Below the pieces are notes generated by a model, which did no database searches, had not been told where the DNA came from, and saw only the letters and a program-made list of their open reading frames with translations. DNA of 38,963 bases from an uncultured Candidatus Melainabacteria bacterium (GTDB taxonomy: Bacteria; Cyanobacteriota; Vampirovibrionia; Gastranaerophilales; Gastranaerophilaceae), in the NCBI GenBank assembly GCA_932182025.1, contig CAKNXK010000026.1:1-38963 (forward strand), in the 5' to 3' direction. Positions 32,557 through 38,963 of the stretch are shown piece by piece (position 1 is the stretch's first letter; every line of letters starts with the position of its first letter). The position numbers were made by a program, and so were the translations under genes.

Positions 32557-35500
32557 TTAAATCAATTGTAGTGCAATACTTGGTGACTGATTAGCTGTAG
32601 CACAAAGTGTAGCACTGGCTTGCTGTAAAATTTGGTATTTAATGAAATTGGAGCTTTCTTTAGCAATGTCAGCATCTTGAAAGGTTGAGCGTGTAGAAAT
32701 CATATTTTCAAGTTGAATACCTTGTTCTTCCATTGCAGCAGTAAGTCTGTTAATAGATGTGCTGATATTCATCAATTGAGTTTCGACTTGAGATAATAAA
32801 TCATCAATTTTTTCAATGTTTTCCGCTAAACCTTTGCCGCTCATAAAATCGAGATAGAAATCGAATAAATTAAAACTGATAGAAACATTAACGAATGAGT
32901 TTGTAGATGTTCCCAAATCAACTTTTACCCCAAGTTCGAACGGGCGTGGAGTAATGTCAACAACATTGGTGAATTGAGTATTTACACCGTTGTTAATCAT
33001 TGTATTTCTATCACCGGTTTCGCCGTCGATAATGTTGCCATTCCCTTTGCTAACCATGAATTCATCATTAGCATCACCGCCGTTTGTCTGGTTTCTGTTT
33101 CCTGATATTGTGATATTATCTTTACCATCTCCGCCTTGATAAGTATTTTCATCCCCGCGAAGGTTAGCTTTGTTATCACCGGATGTTGAACTAATTATAT
33201 TGTTATTACCTCTGATTTCAAATTCATCATTGCCGTTTCCTGTTTGAACACTGTTTGTATTACCATCTATGGAAACAATTTTATTTCCGCTTTCCGAGTT
33301 GAATGAATTTTCATTACCTTTAATATTAATATTATTGTTTCCATTGATAACTGTAATGTCATTATTGTTTCCCACGATATTTATATCACCTGATGCATTT
33401 CCTGCTTCAAGGGTATTGCCGTTTCCTTGGATTCCTATCGAATTGCCTCCGTTACCGAGAGTGATATTGTTGTTGTCAGTAGTAACAACTAACTTGTTAT
33501 TGCCGTTTTCTGCCGTAACTTCATTATTAGCACCATTAATCGTGATACTGTTATTTCCTTCAGCAGCATCAATAATATTGTTTTCGCCTTTAACGATAAT
33601 TTTGTCATCGCCATTTCCGCTGTTAATGTCTGTGTTGTTTGAACTATTTATATTAATAATATCATTCCCGTTTCCACCTGTAACAGCTTTGTCTGTAGAG
33701 GCGTTAAGAGTAATAGTATCGTTTCCGTCACCGCCATTAAGCGAATTATTTTCACTATTCATAATTAATGTATCGTTTCCGCCCAGTCCGTTGATGATGT
33801 TGTTTGAACCTTGCTCAATTGTAATGATATCGCTGCCGTTACCACCGTTAATTGTATTGTTATCCCCTCGAATATTGAGTTTATTGGTATCAGAATTAGA
33901 CCCTACAGTGAGATCAGAACCGTTAAGTGTAACAGTTTTTGTTTGCGGGTTGTAAGAATATTTAAGCGTGTTGGACGCAGGAGCCGTTCCATCAGCATTT
34001 TGATTTGTAACGGTGTAAGTTACTCCATCCATTTCAAATGTTTTAACTTCTCCGACGTATGTAAAAATGAGCATCCCGCTGTTAGGATCCCTGTTAACGT
34101 TAGAGAATGTGTTATCAACTCCATTGTTTATATAATAATTTGTACCTGTTCCACCATCGACATTGTTGTTATTTCCGTCAAGAACTATATAATCGTCTCC
34201 ACCTGCAGTGATGATGTTATTATTGCTTCCGTTAATGTAGAATGTGTCATTTCCTTCGCCACCGGTAACAGTTGAATTGTTGACGTTGACATTATATATG
34301 TTGTTGCCGCCATCGTCATTCAATACACTAACTACTGCATTTATATTGTATGTGTCATCGCCATTACCACCATTGATGGTGTAACCGCCAGAAGTTTTAT
34401 TTAGGGTTATTGTATCATTGCCATTGCCGCCAAATGCACTGGTCATTGTGGCATTAATAACTATCCTGTCGTCGCCGTCATCTCCATAGACATAATTTTG
34501 TCCACTGGTATAATTTGTATTTCCGTCTTGTACTTCAATATAATCATTACCGGAGCCACCACGAATCGTTGTGTTAAGACAATTGGCTATTATATTGTCA
34601 TCCAGCTTTCCACCATAGAAAGTTAAGTAGGTACCGCCGAGGATTACATTATGAGCGGCATCTGTCTGCCCTGTTATAGATAGGTAATTTCCGCTTAAAG
34701 AGATCTCATTTGTTATTGGATTATGGTTGTATAATAAGAAATTGGAATAATTATTAGTTAGGGTATTTTTTACTGTGTATGTTATTCCGTTTATTTCAAT
34801 ATCCTTTGTTTCATTATATGCAAGTTCCAAAATGCTGCTGTTATCTGCACTTCCGAATCCGCAAATAAGATTTGTATTAGAGTTTGAATTATTAGTTAAT
34901 GTATTGTTACCGCTGCCGCCTCCATATACAGAACAAGCTATGCTATTTTTACTCAGTGTTATATTATCATCTCCGGCTCCGGCATTTATACTGTCTCCAT
35001 AATTATATGAAATTAATGTATCATTTCCATTACCACCCAATAAGATTGATTTTATACCTCTGTTGATAATAGTATCATTACCATCACCGCCATCCATTGT
35101 TACCCAGCTGCAGCCTGTATTTGTGATAGTATCATCTCCGCCCATCCCATAGATGAATGAATTATGAGCAGTGTTTGATACGGTAATGTTATCAGCAAGG
35201 TCTCCGCCGTAGAAGTTCATTTGTGAATTTATAATTACATTGTGGGCTTTGTCAGCTTGCCCCGTTATAGTAAATGAACCATTAGTTGATTTAAATATAA
35301 TTGCTCCATTATTATCAATTTTGTATATTAGCATGTTGTTTCTGGTTGCTTTTACATTATAATTTATTCCGTTGATTGTTAAATCTTTTGTTTCTCCTGT
35401 CGTGAAATTTTCAATATAACAATTTTGACCGGACATATTTGTCGCATAGTCATTTTTTGATATTGTTCCGTTGCCTACATTGTTTCCGCTGCCGCCATCT

Positions 35501-36618
35501 GCTATATTATTTGTTGTATTTGATATAAAGTTAAATACATCATCACCTTCTCCACCATAAATAGTATTTGAACTTGAATTAATGTTGAAGGTATCATTTC
35601 CATTCTCTCCATAAACGGTACATCCAACATAGTTAATATTAATAATATCGTCACCATCCCCGCCATAGACAGTTTGATAGCCATAATCGGATGTAGTTAT
35701 TGTATCATTCCCGTTTTCACCGTATCCGACAACGCCGCTTCCTCTTAGTAAAATGGTGTCATCTCCGTCACCGCCATAATAACGATTTCTGCTTGAGCTC
35801 CTTGAAAAATCCTGTAATGTATCATTTAATTTTCCGCCATAAACATAATTGCTGGTTCCGTTAATAACAAGATTATGGCTTACGTTTTCTTGACCTGTAA
35901 TTGTAAAACCGTTTGCAATAAAAGTTATTTGTCCGTTTGATTGGTCTTTGGCAAAAGAAAAAGATGTATTTCCGGTGTTTCTGTTAGTGATCGTATAACT
36001 GACCCCTTGAATAATTAAAGTTTTTGTTTCTTTCCCTGCAAAAGTGATTGCGCCTTCATTTTCTGTGAAAACTACTGAATTGTCATTTTCAGCCATAGGA
36101 GAAATTGCAGAACGCGTAGACATAGTTTTTACTTTAGCTGATGCATTGAGTCTGCTAATTGCGTTTGCAGTTATGCTTGTATCATTATTATTTGGGATAT
36201 TGCTTTCAAAGAGTTTAAGTCCGTTAAACTCTGTATTGTTACGGATTTGTTTTATATTTTCAATAATTGCATCAGCTTCAGCTTGCATAGCTTTTCTTGA
36301 CTGTTCGTCGTATGTTCCATTCATTGCCTGAGTTGATAGTTCTCTTAGTCTGGCAAGCTGATCTTGAATTTCTTCCAGCGCACCTTGAGCAGTAGATAAT
36401 AGGGAGATGCCGTCTTCTGTATTGTTTTTGATTTGCAGCAAGGAGCTAATTTTTGTTGATAATTGTGTGACAATGCTAATCCCTGCAGCATTGTCTTTAG
36501 CGTGGTTAATTTTGTATCCTGTAGTCAGACGTTCAATAGTCTTATTAAGACCATGAGTGGAATTATTAAGACTGTTTAAAAGCATAAGTTCTGTCGGAGA
36601 TGTATTGATACTAAGCAC
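32557..36618 (-). CDS. Giant chimeric flagellin 2 with RTX-type repeat insert
   Basis: 1353 residues, about three times a typical flagellin. GTG start with AAGGAG. Residues 1-140 are the flagellin N domain (IERLTTGYKINHAKDNAAG) and about 1255-1353 the C domain ending ATANQSPSIALQLI. The middle has four modules. Each begins with a ~70-residue unit (K, then GxxYTV, ITGQ, HNVIING and YGG; starts near 197, 411, 604 and 859) followed by a block of RTX-like nonapeptides (GGDGDDTI, GENGNDTI, GGNGNDTI), i.e. predicted calcium-binding beta-rolls. The last block (about 918-1200) grades into Asn-rich degenerate repeats. RTX proteins usually leave by type I secretion with a C-terminal signal; here the C-terminus is flagellin, so export by a flagellar-type system is more likely. 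Surface display or calcium-stabilised filament is inferred. Confidence 0.9.
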   Translation of the reverse strand: MLSINTSPTELMLLNSLNNSTHGLNKTIERLTTGYKINHAKDNAAGISIVTQLSTKISSLLQIKNNTEDGISLLSTAQGALEEIQDQLARLRELSTQAMNGTYDEQSRKAMQAEADAIIENIKQIRNNTEFNGLKLFESNIPNNNDTSITANAISRLNASAKVKTMSTRSAISPMAENDNSVVFTENEGAITFAGKETKTLIIQGVSYTITNRNTGNTSFSFAKDQSNGQITFIANGFTITGQENVSHNLVINGTSNYVYGGKLNDTLQDFSRSSSRNRYYGGDGDDTILLRGSGVVGYGENGNDTITTSDYGYQTVYGGDGDDIININYVGCTVYGENGNDTFNINSSSNTIYGGEGDDVFNFISNTTNNIADGGSGNNVGNGTISKNDYATNMSGQNCYIENFTTGETKDLTINGINYNVKATRNNMLIYKIDNNGAIIFKSTNGSFTITGQADKAHNVIINSQMNFYGGDLADNITVSNTAHNSFIYGMGGDDTITNTGCSWVTMDGGDGNDTIINRGIKSILLGGNGNDTLISYNYGDSINAGAGDDNITLSKNSIACSVYGGGSGNNTLTNNSNSNTNLICGFGSADNSSILELAYNETKDIEINGITYTVKNTLTNNYSNFLLYNHNPITNEISLSGNYLSITGQTDAAHNVILGGTYLTFYGGKLDDNIIANCLNTTIRGGSGNDYIEVQDGNTNYTSGQNYVYGDDGDDRIVINATMTSAFGGNGNDTITLNKTSGGYTINGGNGDDTYNINAVVSVLNDDGGNNIYNVNVNNSTVTGGEGNDTFYINGSNNNIITAGGDDYIVLDGNNNNVDGGTGTNYYINNGVDNTFSNVNRDPNSGMLIFTYVGEVKTFEMDGVTYTVTNQNADGTAPASNTLKYSYNPQTKTVTLNGSDLTVGSNSDTNKLNIRGDNNTINGGNGSDIITIEQGSNNIINGLGGNDTLIMNSENNSLNGGDGNDTITLNASTDKAVTGGNGNDIININSSNNTDINSGNGDDKIIVKGENNIIDAAEGNNSITINGANNEVTAENGNNKLVVTTDNNNITLGNGGNSIGIQGNGNTLEAGNASGDINIVGNNNDITVINGNNNINIKGNENSFNSESGNKIVSIDGNTNSVQTGNGNDEFEIRGNNNIISSTSGDNKANLRGDENTYQGGDGKDNITISGNRNQTNGGDANDEFMVSKGNGNIIDGETGDRNTMINNGVNTQFTNVVDITPRPFELGVKVDLGTSTNSFVNVSISFNLFDFYLDFMSGKGLAENIEKIDDLLSQVETQLMNISTSINRLTAAMEEQGIQLENMISTRSTFQDADIAKESSNFIKYQILQQASATLCATANQSPSIALQLI

Positions 36619-36636
36619 TTACATCTCCTTTAATGG

Positions 36637-36657
36637 GCTCTAAGCTAGTAGTAGAGC
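36637..36657 (-). promoter_or_regulatory. Conserved leader hairpin before flagellin 2
   Basis: GCTCTA and TAGAGC pair on the mRNA around a 9-nt loop, matching the flagellin 1 leader hairpin. Surrounding bases (AAACCCGCTCTAC before, CTTAGAG after) are nearly identical at both loci. Leader ORF 2 currently ends in this loop (TAG at 36645-36647). Confidence 0.5.
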
Positions 36658-36758
36658 GGGTTTGCCCCCCCCCCCCCCGAAGGCGCGAAGCTATATCTGA
36701 ACTTTGGTTCAGCCCAAATTACATTTAATTCTCTCTCTATTTGTTTACGATTTACCAT
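36645..36758 (-). CDS. Leader ORF 2 through the poly-G tract, currently uncoupled
   Basis: 37-codon ORF beginning MVNRKQIERELNVIWAEP, crossing the 14-G tract as SGGGGA and ending NPLYY at a TAG 26 nt before the flagellin 2 GTG. With one G fewer (13, the number seen at flagellin 1) it would read on as QTRSTTSLEPIKGDVSA and stop at TAG 36611-36613, overlapping the flagellin start in GTGCTTAG exactly as leader ORF 1 does. A shared peptide TRSTT, D/S, LE in that frame, with one difference at a synonymous third codon position, suggests this frame is the selected one. The ATG is 28 nt after TATAAT. Start support is modest: a GATATGG-TTGTC block recurs before both leader ATGs but there is no classic ribosome site. 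Confidence 0.55.
   Translation of the reverse strand: MVNRKQIERELNVIWAEPKFRYSFAPSGGGGANPLYY
36665..36678 (-). repeat. Poly-G tract (14 G on coding strand), candidate phase-variation switch
   Basis: Uninterrupted run of 14 C on the plus strand, 46 nt upstream of the flagellin 2 start, inside leader ORF 2. It is the counterpart of the 13-base tract before flagellin 1. The two sampled copies differ by one base, which puts their leader ORFs in different frames relative to the conserved downstream sequence. Confidence 0.85.
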
Positions 36759-36785
36759 GTGACAACCATATCCTGTAACATATCC

Positions 36786-36791
36786 ATTATA
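36786..36791 (-). promoter_or_regulatory. Candidate -10 of leader ORF 2/flagellin 2
   Basis: TATAAT on the minus strand, 28 nt before the leader ORF ATG, as at flagellin 1 (27 nt). The -35 region is poor. The conserved element at 36830-36857 is the alternative promoter or an activator site. Confidence 0.45.
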
Positions 36792-36829
36792 TATCGTATA
36801 TTTACTTAATTCCATATGTTTTAATTTTT

Positions 36830-36857
36830 ATAACAAGAGTTCAAAAAATTGTTACAA
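36830..36857 (-). promoter_or_regulatory. Conserved element TTGTAACAAT-N12-TGTTAT, copy 3
   Basis: Third copy, upstream of flagellin 2. Twelve nt after TGTTAT follows ATATGGAATT, the same as at copy 2. Together with copies 1 and 2 it defines a three-gene set. The 455-bp gap 36619-37073 holds, from left to right: flagellin 2 ribosome site, leader hairpin, poly-G tract, leader ORF 2, TATAAT, this element, a minus-strand terminator, an inverted repeat, and the TpsB promoter region. Confidence 0.6.
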
Positions 36858-36875
36858 AAATTAATATTTAAATAA

Positions 36876-36900
36876 AAACCCTCCGTTTGTAGGAGGGTTT
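36876..36900 (-). terminator. Minus-strand intrinsic terminator in a divergent promoter region
   Basis: A 9-bp perfect stem (AAACCCTCC / GGAGGGTTT, 7-nt loop) is followed on the minus strand by TTTTTATTT. On the plus strand the T run is too short. It sits upstream of the flagellin 2 promoter, so it must stop a minus-strand transcript arising between it and the TpsB gene, or antisense transcription of the TpsB gene. Confidence 0.75.
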
Positions 36901-36907
36901 GAGCCTC

Positions 36908-36941
36908 TTAACATATTTACACAGTAGTCTCAATATGTTAA
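36908..36941. repeat. Inverted repeat upstream of TpsB
   Basis: TTAACATAT and ATATGTTAA, 9-bp arms 16 nt apart, with a further TTAACAT nearby. This could be a dimeric regulator's operator or a hairpin in a minus-strand transcript. A degenerate TTGTAACAT also lies at 36965-36973. Confidence 0.4.
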
Positions 36942-37073
36942 AATTAACATGGTTTCGTAATACTTTGTAACATACATAGCAATAAAATTTGTTTTAGGTT
37001 TTTATTTAAAATAAAATGTTATATATAAAACAAAGTATAACCCATTATTATAATATATTAGGAATTCGGACTT

Positions 37074-38837
37074 ATGAAAAAACAATTTAGTTATTTACTT
37101 GCGTTGTTTTTCTTGCTCTCTGTTTGTAAAGCAGGTGCAGAACCTTTTGCCGGAGGCATAAGAGGCTATGAAGCCGGTGCTTTTAACAAAATGGAAATGG
37201 AACAAATCAACGGTTATCAGCTTGAAAAAAGCTATGTTCAATCGCTTGATTATGTTGATGATGACGAAAGAATTTATGACGCAACTGTAGAAGAAGATGT
37301 TCAACGTACAGGTGTGTTGTATAACCCTCACTTTTTGCTTGAACGTATTAATTTTGAAGGTAATACAGTAAAAGATATTTCTGAAGAAGAGCTTCAGCAT
37401 CTTGGTTTAGAAGTTATCGGCGAAGATATTTTCTTTGATGAACTTTTGGAAGTTTGTTCAAAGGTTACTAACTTGTACCATTCAAAAGGATACTTAACAT
37501 CTTATGCAACAGTTCCTCCTCAAAGAATTGTTGATGGTGTTGCAACAATTAGAATTGTTGAAAGTAAAGTTGGTGAAATGAATATCGAAGGCGAAAAATG
37601 GACTCGCGAATGGTATTTAAAACACATTATTATGGGTAAAGCAGGGCTTAGAGAAGGTGATGTATTTAATGCTAAAAACCTTCAAAGAGCTATGAAAGAA
37701 ATTAATAAAGAAGATTATGTTCAAATCCAAACAGAAGTTGAACGTCAGGCTGATGGTGATGAAGACACTACTTTAACACTTAATGTTCGTGATAGATTCC
37801 CTGTTAATTTGAACTTTGCTTATGACGATTACGGTAGATCTTATACCGGTGCTCAACGAGTTTCATTCCTTGTAGGTATGGATAACTTAACAGGTTTAGG
37901 AGATAAAATTTACGGCGGTACTATTTTATCATCAGGTGCAACCGGCTGGATGGCAGGTTATTCGCTTCCTGTAAGTTCTTATGGAACAAGATTGTCATTC
38001 GATTTTTCTGATTCTCACGTAAGACTAGGCGGTCCATGGAGACCTTATGGTGTTAAAGGTAATGCTCAAAGCTATTTCTTTAAATTAACTCATCCGCTTA
38101 TCCAAACAGCTAAATCTGATTTATACTTGTATTCAGGATATGATTTTGTAAATGCTAATACATCAATGGCATTTAATAATGCAAGAAGCTATCTTTCTGA
38201 TTACAATTTGCATGTATGGCGTACAGGTTTATATGGTATGACAGATGATAGTTATGGTCGTTGGATTGGTAACTTAAATGTTGACTTCGGTATGTCAGGT
38301 ACTGATAAAACTAACCTTTCAAATGCTGATACAACATTCTTCAAGATTGGTGCTAACGCAACACGTGTACAAAGATTATTCTCAAGAAGCATGGGTGTTG
38401 TAAGAGTTGGCGGTCAATACTCACCAAACGATTTGTTCGCAGCTGAGCAAATGCAAGTTGGCGGTCCATATACACTAAGAGGTTATCAACCTGCTGAAAT
38501 GTTAGGTGACTATGGTGTTTCAGGTACATTAGAATATAGAACACCTGTTCCATTCCTTGATAAAGTTTGTCCTTGGTTAGATGACAGATTAAGATTAGCA
38601 GCATTCTATGATTGGGGCTGGGTAGGTGCTAACAGCAATACTTATATCGATGGAAGTACATTCTTGCACAGCGTAGGCTTCGGTACATACATGAACTTTA
38701 CTGACTGGCTAACTGCTCAGATTGGTGTTGGCTTCCCGCTTAAACATGAATATAGCAATAATACTGCAAGATTCTACTTTAGTGTAAACTCTGATTTAGA
38801 CAGATTAATACCACTCAGAAATCCTGAAAAATTATAA
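37074..38837 (+). CDS. Two-partner-secretion outer-membrane transporter (TpsB/ShlB type)
   Basis: 587 residues. A Sec signal peptide (about 1-22, ending CKAGA) precedes a POTRA_2-type domain (about 85-165, LERINFEGNTV ... SKGYLTSYATVPPQ) and a second POTRA-like segment (about 165-240). A beta-barrel follows with the family signatures VNLNFAYDDYGRSYTGAQR, VGGPYTLRGYQ and a C-terminal aromatic strand FYFSVNSDL. Such proteins translocate a large beta-helical TpsA exoprotein across the outer membrane. No TpsA with a TPS secretion domain is in the window; it may lie further right. TATAAT at 37049-37054 and AGGA at 37060-37063 precede the ATG. Ends at a strong terminator. Confidence 0.88.
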   Translation: MKKQFSYLLALFFLLSVCKAGAEPFAGGIRGYEAGAFNKMEMEQINGYQLEKSYVQSLDYVDDDERIYDATVEEDVQRTGVLYNPHFLLERINFEGNTVKDISEEELQHLGLEVIGEDIFFDELLEVCSKVTNLYHSKGYLTSYATVPPQRIVDGVATIRIVESKVGEMNIEGEKWTREWYLKHIIMGKAGLREGDVFNAKNLQRAMKEINKEDYVQIQTEVERQADGDEDTTLTLNVRDRFPVNLNFAYDDYGRSYTGAQRVSFLVGMDNLTGLGDKIYGGTILSSGATGWMAGYSLPVSSYGTRLSFDFSDSHVRLGGPWRPYGVKGNAQSYFFKLTHPLIQTAKSDLYLYSGYDFVNANTSMAFNNARSYLSDYNLHVWRTGLYGMTDDSYGRWIGNLNVDFGMSGTDKTNLSNADTTFFKIGANATRVQRLFSRSMGVVRVGGQYSPNDLFAAEQMQVGGPYTLRGYQPAEMLGDYGVSGTLEYRTPVPFLDKVCPWLDDRLRLAAFYDWGWVGANSNTYIDGSTFLHSVGFGTYMNFTDWLTAQIGVGFPLKHEYSNNTARFYFSVNSDLDRLIPLRNPEKL

Positions 38838-38841
38838 AAAT

Positions 38842-38873
38842 AAAAAAACATCCTCATCAGAGGATGTTTTTTT
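38842..38873. terminator. Bidirectional intrinsic terminator after TpsB
   Basis: ACATCCTC/GAGGATGT stem with a 4-nt loop, flanked by A7 and T7, 5 nt after the TpsB stop. Confidence 0.93.
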
Positions 38874-38877
38874 ATTA

Positions 38878-38911
38878 AAAACGCAACACAATATGCATTG
38901 TGTTGCGTTTT
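38878..38911. repeat. Palindromic hairpin, right copy
   Basis: Same 15-bp arms as at 1-34 (AAAACGCAACACAAT) with loop ATGC instead of ACAT. It lies directly behind the TpsB terminator, so it is either a second terminator for a gene to the right or a dispersed palindromic repeat. The remaining 52 bp to the window end show no gene. Confidence 0.8.
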
Positions 38912-38963
38912 ATATATCTGTATTATAGCATATATCACGCCTCTTGTGAAGTTGCCCTAAAAA

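Noticed and set aside
33269..33955. Long plus-strand ORF opposite flagellin 2
   Set aside because: Leu/Pro/Ser-rich shadow of the Asn/Gly/Asp repeat codons; no ribosome site or family features.
32600..36000. CRISPR array
   Set aside because: The periodicity comes from RTX-like protein repeats within one ORF, with irregular repeat lengths and no spacers or cas genes.
32557..36618. Interpretation as a type I-secreted RTX toxin or adhesin
   Set aside because: The C-terminus is a flagellin domain, not a type I signal, and no HlyB/HlyD genes are present.
13505..36678. Poly-G tracts as promoter-spacing switches (-35/-10 spacing)
   Set aside because: No plausible -10 lies just downstream of either tract, and both tracts are ~100 nt downstream of the TATAAT boxes.
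1..38963. Circular element closed through the two end palindromes
   Set aside because: The loops differ and the right copy is 52 bp from the end, so the ends are not a simple overlap; gene content is chromosomal.

Overview
The window is AT-rich, densely packed bacterial chromosome with no rRNA, tRNA, CRISPR or insertion sequence that I can see. An outer membrane is implied by a two-partner-secretion (TpsB/ShlB-type) beta-barrel transporter. Flagellin-domain genes, a cyanobacterial-style Ski2/Mtr4-like helicase, an [NiFe]-hydrogenase-like membrane complex and the low GC fit an uncultured gut Melainabacteria/Vampirovibrionia (Gastranaerophilales-like) genome. That assignment is inference and only moderately sure.

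Layout. 1-6.8 kb: an XRE regulator, a convergent wecB plus XRE/zinc-ribbon pair, a gltD-type flavoprotein coupled to a GH38 alpha-mannosidase, and an EF-hand lytic-transglycosylase-like protein. 6.9-11.4 kb: gpmI and a SNF2 helicase in one minus-strand operon. 11.4-13.7 kb: chimeric flagellin 1, with a GLUG-repeat insert, and its leader. 13.7-20.5 kb: bioD-like/rsmD, a small acidic protein, a Ski2-like helicase with a GT-C glycosyltransferase, and a thioredoxin-like protein with rmlA. 20.5-24.8 kb: obgE-tadA-TIGR02757-TPR operon and tsaD. 24.9-32.2 kb: a six-gene complex-I/group-4-hydrogenase-like operon whose large subunit has lost most NiFe ligands, so it resembles Ehr complexes. 32.2-36.9 kb: a small coiled-coil protein and giant chimeric flagellin 2, with RTX-type repeats. 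37-38.9 kb: TpsB.

The most striking system is the pair of chimeric flagellins. Each keeps normal flagellin N and C ends but carries a different adhesin-like insert (GLUG repeats, or RTX-type Gly/Asp/Asn repeats). Each starts with GTG, is preceded by a long poly-G tract (13 and 14 G on the coding strand), and has an unannotated short leader ORF running through that tract. When the tract length is 1 modulo 3, as in flagellin 1, the leader ORF reads through a conserved C-terminus (TRSTT then D/S, LE) and stops inside the flagellin start region, in the overlap GTGCTTAG. With 14 G, as in flagellin 2, it stops 26 nt before the start. This looks like a phase-variable translational-coupling switch. 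Both genes, and the small gene after flagellin 2, share an upstream element TTGTAACAAT-N12-TGTTAT, suggesting one small regulon.

Other points of interest: near-identical 15-bp-stem palindromes near both ends of the window; a GC-rich structured-looking island between obgE and tsaD; a probable leaderless mRNA for the thioredoxin-like gene; and a minus-strand terminator in the divergent flagellin 2/TpsB region, which hints at an unannotated transcript.
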